Assembly: GCA_016271365.2 (NCBI GenBank)
Contig: CM057450.1
Location: 1,802,036,967-1,802,100,966, forward strand
DNA length: 64,000 nucleotides
Reading direction: 5' to 3'
Origin: Neoceratodus forsteri
Lineage: Eukaryota > Chordata > Ceratodontiformes > Ceratodontidae
The position numbers and the translations under genes were made by a program. The notes below the pieces were generated by a model. That model saw only the letters and a list, made by a program, of their open reading frames with translations. It was not told where the DNA came from and made no database searches. Positions within the stretch are counted from its first letter, which is position 1, and each line of letters starts with the position of its first letter. Of this stretch, positions 55,562 to 64,000 are shown piece after piece.

Positions 55562-55663
55562 GCATCTCGAAACACTTGATGGAAATCAGTACTTTGGAAA
55601 CTACCTCATTGCCCTGTTTGACCTGTATGTCTTGGTAACCACAGCAAACAGCCCTGATGTCAT
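55562..55663 (+). CDS. TPCN3: Two-pore channel exon (domain I pore and filter), TPCN3-like
   Basis: 102 bases after CTTTCTGTACAG and before GTATGT, leaving in phase 2. It reads HLETLDGNQYFGNYLIALFD and LYVLVTTANSPDV. TTANSPDVM is the filter I / pore helix segment; two-pore channel filters contain the Thr-Ala-Asn triad seen here, which identifies the family and the domain. The intron before it is only 108 bases. Following exons (rest of S6, domain II) were not found in the window, so the gene continues beyond 64000 or in sequence I could not recognise. Confidence 0.8.
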
Positions 55664-57041
55664 GTATGTATTTTGTTTTAACTCTGCTGTAAATAAATTA
55701 AGTATACATTACAGTGATGTAACCTCCTCATGGGATTCTGGTGACACCACAAACCTTATAAACCAAGCTTTTAGGAGTTCTCGATGTCATCATAATTTTT
55801 GATAATGTTACAGGCCTCCTTACACAAAGGAAAATTAAAAAAAATGGTATTATATGGGTAATCAAGCATCCCGATTTAAGTAATTTATTAAATAGTGTTC
55901 TAATTCAAACAGCCGCCCCCACCCCGATTTAGGCAAATCTTCTGAAAATGGCAGTAAAATCAAATCCCCACAGACGACCCAGCCAGATGAGCACGCCCTC
56001 TGAAATGACTGTGCTCGTTGAAGCTCTACCAGTTACAAGCTCCGTGGCCACTTCCTTGAGCATCTTTCAGTGAAAACCTTTTAACCACAAGTGGTGATGT
56101 GGTTCAAAGATCTTTACTGAAATGTGTTTCTAAGTGCGTTATCATTATAAAAGCAGCCACAGAGTCTGTAACTGATAAAGTTGAATTAACATGATTTTTT
56201 TCCGATGGGGTGTGATGTTCAGCAGTGTGCCTGGGTGCAGGATTTGCTTTGTTGCCAGTAAATTTGCTTAAATCTGGATATGGAGTAATGGAGAGTTACC
56301 TGCCAGGAAAAAAAAACAGACTTTGGGAAATGTTTGAACAATGGCTGCCAGCCACAGTATTACAAGTCATAATACCATTAATCTGACAGATTATCACTTT
56401 CTGATGTCACATCAGTGGTATTGTACCTTCTGTGTGTCACTGTTTCCCTATGGGGAGAAAGTGACTACCCATACATTATACAGTACAGTAAGTTTATTGA
56501 CAAAATTGTTCTATGGAGCTGAGCATTTGTGTTAGCGGTAAGGTACTTTTATAGGATACATGTAGTCGGAGGTAATTGTACTCATTGCTAGCCTAATATT
56601 TGAAAGCATGCAATGAAAGTTCATTATCCTTTTAGTATTTTTTTATTTTTTTGGCATTTTTATTCTGTAATTTTTTCTTCAATCCTTTTATTTAAAGTAG
56701 ATTTCTAAAGTAGGAATTGAAGAAGGCACACAGCTTTAACTGCTTTCATTTTATTTTATGCTTGTCCTATGCTTATGTCTAAGACAAAAAAAGTTGTGCA
56801 GTTTGGACAAAAGCTGTATGCAGGAGCAATTTAAATTGTAACTTGGGATAGCTTACAGCATAAGCCATACCGCAGTTATTTTCCCACATTAACCCACTTC
56901 ATGGGGGGGGGGGGTCACATCAAGGTCCTCCTGGGTAACCCCTCTAAAGCTATCAGTAAGGTCATGGTCATTGATGGTGTGCATTGCAACCCAGCTACCA
57001 CAGCCAGTGCTTTCAATGCCTGGTTCGCTGATCTCTCGTGA
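55664..57041. other. Intron sequence, nothing recognised
   Basis: No reading frame or repeat recognised. A G-run at 56905-56915 and several T-rich tracts are the only features. Confidence 0.4.
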
Positions 57042-57485
57042 CACTGGGTGTCAGTGTGGCTCAGTTGGTAACACATCTGCCTGTGGGCCAGAAGGTCATG
57101 GGTTCTAGTCCCACACTGGGATTGGGCTCATACCTAAAACACTAGCACCTGAGTGCAGTATTGGGGGTGCTGTACTATCGGGGTGTGCCATCCTTCAGAT
57201 GAGACGTTAAACCAAAGTCCTTTCTACCCATCCTGATTTTCTCCTGTGGAAGTAAAAGAACCCAAGGCACTTTTTGCAAAAGAGCAGGGGACTTTCCCGG
57301 GTATTCTGGCCAATATTCCTCTTCCCATAAAACTGGTTCATGCAACTATCCAAGGCTGTGTGTGTGGTTGCTGATGTGTGAAATGGCTACCACTGTATGT
57401 TCAGTCACTTCACTACCAGTCAAGCACTGCTTGTAAAGTGCTTTGGGATACAATGTGTATGAAAAACACTTTATACAGTAAATGC
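57042..57485 (+). mobile_element. Long tRNA-derived SINE (about 440 bp)
   Basis: The head has A box TGGCTCAGTTGG at 57057 and B box GGTTCTAGTCC at 57101. The body includes CATCCTTCAGATGAGACGTT and AAACCAAAGTCC, GAACCCAAGGCACTTTTTGC, AGAGCAGGGGACTTTCCCGG and GTGCTTTGGGATACAATG. I recall this body from widespread SINEs of sharks, coelacanth and other vertebrates; the exact family name is uncertain. The end AACACTTTATACAGTAAATG resembles an L2-type LINE tail. Confidence 0.8.
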
Positions 57486-57619
57486 TGATTATTATTCTTC
57501 CCCTCCCACACCCCTGCTGCCCAGGCTATTGTCTCCAGATCTCACTGGTCATCTCCTCCTTTTCCCCCTAACCCTCTTTCCTCTTGAAAATGGTCTTCTG
57601 AGGAGAGATCTTCTAACTT

Positions 57620-59585
57620 CTAAACTCCCTGCTTCTAGGCTTCAGTCCTGGTTTGGATGGAAATGAGCCTCGGAATTCTCCGGATAGGTGCCCCTGCACT
57701 TACCCTCCGCATTACACATATATATATATATATATTTTTTGCTTCTCATTCAGCTCTGGAGTTGATCACTCCCAGTGGAAGATCCTAAAGGGTGACCATA
57801 AACTATTATCCCAGTATCACCCTATTACCCATCCTCAGCAAATTACTAGAAAAAGTGGTTGCCTCCAGCTAACAAACTACCTACAACCACACTACCTCTT
57901 TACACTTCATCAACATGATTTATGCAAGGAACACAGTACCACATCATCCTGTCCGTGTCACTGAAGACATTAAAACTGCCATGGATAGATTATCTCTAAC
58001 CTGAGCAGTCTTCATAGACTTATCCAAAGTGTTGCATTTAGTTGATCATACCCTCCTAACAGAGAAGTTAACAGATACTGGCATGTCCCATACTGCCTCT
58101 GCCTGGTTCTCCAACTGTTTGCTAGACAGGCAGCCATTCATCAAATTATTACCAATCACTTGTGGCGTCCCCCAAGAATCTGTATTAGGACGACTCGTCT
58201 GTATCTTCATAAACAACCTCCTCTCTGTCTCCTCCATATCGAGACCACTTCTTTGTCTGTCTTCATAAACAACTTCTCTCTGCCTCCTCCAAATGCTCTG
58301 TCATACATTATGTATCCCAGTGATACTGCTTTCTCCTTCAACGCCCCAAACCCCTTAATCCCCAGATTAATACAGACCTTACCAATGTACAGAATTTGCT
58401 TGTGGTCAACAACCTAGTTCTCAATGCTACCAAAACCCAAGCTATGTTATTTTGGTCTAAAGCACACAGAGCATTCTGCCCCCTCGTCTGTTGTTTGTCC
58501 ATTGCACCAAAGGCACCCCTCTCTCCACTGTGAGTGAGTTTAAGTACCTTGGCATCACCCTAACCCCTACCCTGGATTTCTCCTCTCACATCTCCACCAT
58601 GACCAAATCCATGAATTCCAGGACTGGCATGGCATACTGCCTCCACTACTTCCTCACTTTGGAAGCATGTAGAGCTATCTCCCAAGGCATTCTTCTCCCT
58701 TGCCTTCAGTACAGCTCACTTATCCTCACAAATGCTCCCAAAACAATGCTTCATAAACAGGATGTTGCTTACAAGGTCTGCCTTTTTGCCCTGTCCTCCC
58801 TCTGCCCAACCTATCACTGATCCATGTACTCCACTATGGGCTGGCTCTCCCCACTACCTCCTGCTCCGTTGCTCTATGATGCTTTCTTTTCAAACTTACA
58901 GGTCTGCCTCCCCCTATCTCACTGTTGCACGGTGCTTGATCCGCTTATTTAAGTATTTTTATTTTGCAAAGAATCCTTTAGGCAGGTGCTTATTTTCAGT
59001 GGGTTTGAAGTCATAGACATTTATAGATACTACCTCCTTGGTTGTTCCCTAAACGCTCTACCAAAATGGGCAATCAAGCCTTCTCCTCATCTCCATCAGA
59101 GTTGTGAATCTCCTTCCCTACCATTGGGTGCTATGCACCAAGCAGGCAGGGGAACGCAGAATAATCACATACCCTGCCTGCACCCCATGGACAGATGCAC
59201 TCATACCAGCATTCTCCAATGTCCGCCACCTGTCTGTGCCCCCCCCCCCCGGCATGCAGGTCTCCCCAGGCTGGCTGGGGGTGGAGTTGCGGACCTGGAC
59301 GGGCATCCAATGGGATGCCTGTCCCAGGTCCACTAGTGGATCCCTCCTGCTGCTTTGCTCGGGCCTGGGGTTATGCATGCCACCCCCTATTTGTTCAGAG
59401 TACCTTGCCTTTCGTTGCACCTTTAGTTGGAATGCTCCTCAACTCTATAGTCATTGTGTATTTTACTTTGTTCAGTGTTGTTGATTGCTGATTCCTTGTC
59501 TTGTACCCTTCTGGGTTATACCTGAAAATAAGCATTCAGTTATCTAATGTACTTACCCAGTCACCAAAAATCAAATAAATAAATA
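57620..59585 (+). mobile_element. LINE remnant with RT and 3' end (Jockey/L2/Rex-like)
   Basis: RT blocks in changing frames: LVDHTLLTEKLTDTGMSHTA near 58040, SAWFSNCLLDRQPFIK near 58100, TCGVPQESVLGR near 58160, SYIMYPSDTAFSF near 58301 (YADD changed to YPSD, so dead), and VSEFKYLGITLTPTLDFSSH near 58527. A C-terminal block LNALPKWAIKPS lies near 59050. It ends in ATCAAATAAATAAATACC near 59570. A TA microsatellite (57718-57736) lies near its start. Confidence 0.7.
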
Positions 59586-59859
59586 CCAGCAGCACCCAAG
59601 TGAATGGATTTCCGCAAAGGTTCGGAGCAAAGTCCATTGATGTGTGTGAGCAGTAAACATGACAGGATGGAGCATGCTGACATCCAACACCACAGGTGTA
59701 GTAGGACTTACATATATTCACCTCAGTTGAACTAAGCATCTTAAGCCAGTGGTTTTCTTTTGTTCCATCACCTAGGGTTAATAAGTTCCAGTTACAAATC
59801 GAACTATTTAAGATTTTGAGAAAGATAAATCGAACTCATTTTACAGCAAAAAGATGGGA

Positions 59860-60430
59860 TAGCCACTAGCTGAATTTGATAATAGGGATTTTGGGAGAGA
59901 CCCAAGTGATTTAATTATTACACTGTCAGACTCAGCAGATGGAAATGCATGTCATTTAGAGAGCCCTAGTGAACCAACAGAGGATTTGTTAGACCTTATT
60001 AATTTTGATGCACAGGATGATGCTTATGGAAATGAAGAAAATAATGACAATGCTTTCTCAGATTGTCTTCACTTAGACAGAAAGTTAAAATTCAGACCAA
60101 AATCTGTCTTTTGCCCAGAGTATATGATTCAGCAATACACACATACTTGAATGTAGTAATTAAAGAAATAGATTCACTTTTTCAAGAAGGTGATATGCAC
60201 ATAATGATGATATTTAAAATGTGAACATGAAGCCTCAGACCATTGTAAGATGTTAAAGAGGGTTGTTTTCAAACAGTCTGACAAGGGGGGAAATGTAGTA
60301 ATTCTAGATAAGTGTGATTATGAAAAAGAAGCTACAAGATTGTTGTCTGACCAAGAAACATATGTAGTTCTTGATAAAGATCCAACTTTGGAGTTCCAAG
60401 CACAACTGTGTACCCTGACCTACATACTGT
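59860..60430 (+). mobile_element. Penelope-like element fragment (RT N-terminal region)
   Basis: FRPKSVFCPEYMIQQYTHT near 60091 and VVFKQSDKGGNVVILDKCDY near 60262, then EKEATRLLSDQETYVVLDKD and PTLEF, correspond to the PLE blocks also seen at 48617 and 48804. SDKGGNVVILD is a diverged ADKGG motif. Stops interrupt between the blocks and the sequence stops after PTLEFQAQL. Confidence 0.75.
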
Positions 60431-61403
60431 ACTGTGTGTGACTGCGCCTGTTATGCATGGCCATGGACCTCATTTGTATGCTGATTGTGAGTGGTAATTG
60501 TAGCAATTATAGACAGACATGCACTCTGTATACCAGCGTATCCAATATGGGACAGCAACCATTAAACAGGCGCAAATGTGTTTTAGCATTCGCTACCCAC
60601 ACTTGCGCCTTTGTAAACATTTGAATATCCCACACCTAGTGCACTCTTTCCTTTGTTTGCTGTCAGGTTTTGTTTTTTTTATTTGTAAATTTACCTACTT
60701 GTTTTTGTGGCCCCTGAGGATCTCCATGTCTGGTTGTTTTATTGTTTTCTCTTTTCCTACAATGCCCCTAGTTCCATGTGACAGTGATGCATTGGAAACC
60801 ATTAATTTAGTAAGGGCTGGCTTACTCTTTAAAACCAAGTGCTTCTTTTTATCAAGTGATCACTAATAAATGCTACAGTCACAGTGTGACAAATACTTGA
60901 GGAATAATCGAATTGGCTATTGTTTAAGAAAAAAAGCTAGAGTCTGCACTAATTATAGCATTGATGACCTGGGATGATTTGTTTGCTTTATGGTTGTGTG
61001 TGGGTTGATGAAGCACTTAAAAAAAAAACATTCACTCCTGCTGGCTAGACCTGAGCATACACCTTGAAAACAAAAGATTGGATTAGAAGGTTATTTGAGG
61101 CCAGAATTATAGGCGAGAGTTGCTGCAAAGTGAATATTAAGCAAGCATTCATTGAATCAGTAGTCTCAAGCCGCATCACTGTTACATGGGACAGGATGCA
61201 TTGTGGGAAAAAGAAAGGCAGTAAAGCATGTAGACATGAAGATCCCCAGGGCCGAAAACAAGCAAGAAGACTTAGAAAAACTCATAACAGCAATAAAGAA
61301 GGAGCGCAGTAGGACTGCACACAAATCTAAACAGTCTGCATGGCATATTTTTGGGGAATTCTGACTGTATTTCTTTAAAGCGGTTTTGTAAGTTCATCAC
61401 GTT
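60431..61403. other. No gene recognised; one short hairpin
   Basis: 60568-60610 contains AGGCGCAAATGTG and CACACTTGCGCCT, 13-base arms with one mismatch around a 17-base loop. Otherwise nothing recognised. Confidence 0.35.
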
Positions 61404-62009
61404 GAGATATGACTTACATATCCATGAACTAAGGTCGGCGCAAGCACCCTGTAGTCACATTTTATAATTTGTAGTCCAGTCTGTAAGAGAGTAGAATGGA
61501 TTGTATTTTGTCCCTGACCAGGTAGCCATCTGATCCCTTCCTGGTTAATTGATCTGTCCCATGTTCAGGCATGTAATGACGTGTGCCCAGGAAGAGTGCA
61601 GGGGAGTGCCCCATTAAAGTCAGTGGGAGTTAGTTTTAAGTATATTTTATAGACAACAGTGGCCAGCTGGAGAGTAATCCAGGACACCAGTCAACTGACA
61701 AGGGCCATGTTAGTTGACCAGTGCTCTTGATAACTCTTCAACTGGCCATTATTGTCTGTCAAAATGTACTAAAAACTGACTCCTATTGATTTAATGGGGC
61801 ACGCTGGTGCACTCTTCCTGGGCATAAGTCATTAAATGCCTGAGCGTGGGGGCAGATCAGTTAGCCAGGAAGTGGAAGGGTTTGGCTGGCTACCTGGTCA
61901 GGGACAAAATATGATTCCTTCCAGTTCTTCATGGATAACTAAAAATTATAAAATGTGCCTGCAGGGACTTTCACTGACTTTAGCTTTTAAGGACATGTAA
62001 ATCATGTCA
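61404..62009. repeat. Foldback (palindromic) repeat, about 600 bp
   Basis: Paired blocks run from the ends inward: GATATGACTTACATATCC (61405) with GGACATGTAAATCATGTC (61991); CCCTGTAGTCACATTTTATA (61448) with TATAAAATGTGCCTGCAGGG (61949); TTTTGTCCCTGACCAGGTAG (61507) with CTACCTGGTCAGGGACAAAA (61890); CTTCCTGGTTAATTGATCTG (61536) with CAGATCAGTTAGCCAGGAAG (61853). The centre lies near 61700. No coding capacity and no sequence similarity to the other two foldbacks. Confidence 0.8.
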
Positions 62010-63110
62010 GAATCTTGGTAAATCCCGACTTGTTTCCACCATGGCACCAGCAAGCAGCTAAACGAGTGGCTCCTGCCCTGTCTGCCATTAAAATCCTCCA
62101 AAACAACCTGTGTGAGCTTACAATCCTTAGAAAATGCCGGGAGAGGAACCTGACAGAGAGAGGGGATCCAGAAATAAATTTCAACAACCCGGCAACGACA
62201 AAGAAGGGCTAACTCAAAGTACAGCTCTCCTACACACGGGGCCAGCCATCTTCGAACTGCTCAAACAGCTCCCTCCTATGATACAGACAAGGAGACTGAG
62301 CATCTCTCCTGGAACAGATTTGATGCATTAATGAAGGAACTACGAGAGATGAGAGCAGAAAATAAAACAGAGTTCAAGCAACTTAACCAAAACTCTCTCA
62401 GGTAGAAAATCATGTACAGGAGACAGAAGGCAGAATCTCTAGCACAGAAGATGGCCTACTGCACTTGGGGTGAACAGTACATGCTTTCTGTCAGCACACC
62501 ATAGAACTTGAGCTAAAATGCTTAGATTTAGAAAGCAGATCATGGCACAACAATTTGCTCCTTTATGGCTTAAAGAAAGTAGCAGAAGTGGGAGATATGA
62601 CAGACTTTATTGCTGACATGCTGAAAGATGTCTTGGATTTACCACAGGGATATCAATTTAAAATAGAGCGAGCGCATAGAGCCTTGATACACAGGCCTAA
62701 GGACCCAGCTTCCCGACCACGCTCCATTATCATAAAGTTTCACAGTTATCGAACCAAAGAAGATATATTGTGGAGGGCATGACAGAAGAAAGAGGTTAAA
62801 TACCTTGATTCAAGGCTCTTTTTTGACCAAGATTATCCTTCTGATATCCAGAAACAGCACCAGGAGTATGTAGGTATAATCAAAACCTTATGCAATAAGC
62901 AGCTGAAGATTCAAACGCCTTACCTCAGTAGGCTGCAAGTATTCTAGAAAGAAGGGACTGAAGTGTATAATTCACCGCAAGTGGCTAGAGAAACACTCAA
63001 AGAAGGGAATGAACTGCCAGAATATCCTAAAATCACAACACTTAAAAGAAAAGAGCATGACCCGATTGGCAGTTGGTGCTCCCCAGGAAGAGTAAGCACC
63101 ACTACTCCGC
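62010..63110 (+). pseudogene. L1-like LINE ORF1 remnant
   Basis: LLYGLKKVAEVGDMTDFIAD near 62558 and LDLPQGYQFKIERAHRAL near 62630 match the RNA-recognition and C-terminal domains of L1/Tx1-type ORF1 proteins, including the conserved KIERAHR. RPRSIIIKFHSYRTKEDILW (62717), DYPSDIQKQHQEY (62831) and a VARETLKEGNE tail (62980) follow. A coiled-coil-like stretch (MKELREMRAENKTEFKQL) lies near 62331. In-frame stops at 62780 and 62947 break it. No endonuclease frame is recognised before the window ends. Confidence 0.75.
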
Positions 63111-64000
63111 ACTTCTTCGAATGATCCGGCATCTCCAAAGGGTGCCCAAGATAGCAAAAGCTGAGGGCGCTGAGAAATGCATCTCCAGGACTTACAGTAA
63201 TTAAAAATTACCTGGGGTCTCCGAGCAGGATCTGGAAGCAACTGAAGGTTGAATATGCTCTCTCCCAGGAGAGAAGATTTGAGTAGCTGGTTCTACACGC
63301 ACGCAGTGAGTACTCACAGAGGCCCTTCTTTAAGGCTCTGAATTTGTGTGCCCTCTAACACTTGCTGCAATAGGGTGTTCATTGCATCTGGGAGACCTAA
63401 GGCCCTTCACTCCTCCTCAACATTGTGTTTAAGGTCACAGAATTGCACCCTTAAATCCTACCTATCTAAGAGTGTGAGTCACCTCTCTACTGACTACCAG
63501 AACATTCCTTCAGGTAATATTTTTTCTCTAAACCAAACCAAATGACACTACCAACTAACACTTGAATGTTTCTGAATGCTTTTAAGGAAAGACTTCTGAA
63601 CTCCCCCAGGGCCTGGTTTTTGAAATGTGAAGTGTTGATGAGGGGCCCTGAGATGAGCAACAGCGCTCTTTATGTAACTTTTAAACAAGTCCCTCATTAA
63701 GAAACTCACCCCGTGGTCCATCAACACTTATCTACGACAGAACTTGATCTTTCATGAACCTGGGGAGTAGGGAAAATATAAAGCGTGGGTTATATTAAGC
63801 CTGTGTACTATATTTTTCACTCCACAAATGTAGAAATCTGATTACAAGTCTCTCTCGTGGTTTACAAGAGGAAATTGCATTACAATGGGGAGTCTGGGGA
63901 CATGATAGAGTGTAGGAGTAAGAATTAAAACGTTTGTTTTTAAAGGGGTATTGCCCTAGAACTAAAGTATATCTACCCTAAATATCCTCTCTTCTCTATG
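63111..64000. other. No gene or repeat recognised
   Basis: Probably the remaining part of the L1-like element and flanking sequence. No domain could be named. Confidence 0.3.

Overview
The window looks like a stretch of a large, repeat-rich vertebrate genome. It contains three exons of one host gene, in a sea of retrotransposon remains. The exons (41928-42044, 55335-55453, 55562-55663, all +) splice in phase and encode the S3-S4, S4-S5/S5 and pore-filter part of domain I of a two-pore channel (TPCN family, most likely TPCN3). That gene, together with abundant DIRS-like tyrosine-recombinase retrotransposons, Penelope-like elements (PLEs), CR1 and other LINEs and tRNA-derived SINEs, fits an amphibian (a caecilian would be my first guess) or another non-mammalian tetrapod or lobe-finned fish. 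The species cannot be fixed from sequence alone.

Layout. 1-1440: 3' part of a family-I DIRS element. 1450-3468: L1-like and L2/CR1-like LINE pieces. 3470-5615: 5'-truncated family-II DIRS. 5669-11491: a structurally complete family-I DIRS element (inverted terminal repeats, gag, RT-RNase H, tyrosine recombinase, internal complementary region). 11867-16705: family-II DIRS cut off inside its recombinase. 16706-20100: minus-strand PLE. 20190-22270: family-I DIRS fragment split by a nested CR1. 22380-25211: minus-strand LINE RT remnant and two long foldback repeats. 26488-26684: SINE. 26870-32945: AT-rich, nearly full-length but dead LINE. 32990-36250: LINE and CR1 pieces. 36529-41332: a gag-only DIRS whose left terminal repeat is split by a 1.2 kb insertion. 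41928-55663: TPCN exons, with a 13.3 kb intron holding a DIRS (44050-48590), a PLE piece (48590-48988), two tandem gag-only DIRS copies (48990-53400), a LINE 3' end and a possible solo LTR. 57042-64000: SINE, LINE, PLE, a third foldback and an L1-like ORF1.

No mobile element here appears able to move by itself. Every reading frame I traced is broken, and several catalytic residues are lost (YLDD to YLGD, YADD to YAGD, the recombinase His-x-x-Arg to His-x-x-Cys). The most interesting signals are in the DIRS elements. All nine copies lie on the + strand. The internal complementary region joins copies of both element ends. Gag proteins share a Cys/His-rich N-terminus but carry different low-complexity middles (Arg/Ser-rich, a Gly-Tyr-x-x-Pro pentapeptide array, or short Ile-Asp-Gly-like repeats). 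Family-I right ends combine a hairpin with a perfect splice-donor consensus. The three foldback repeats (about 0.4, 0.6 and 1.4 kb) are non-coding and unassigned.
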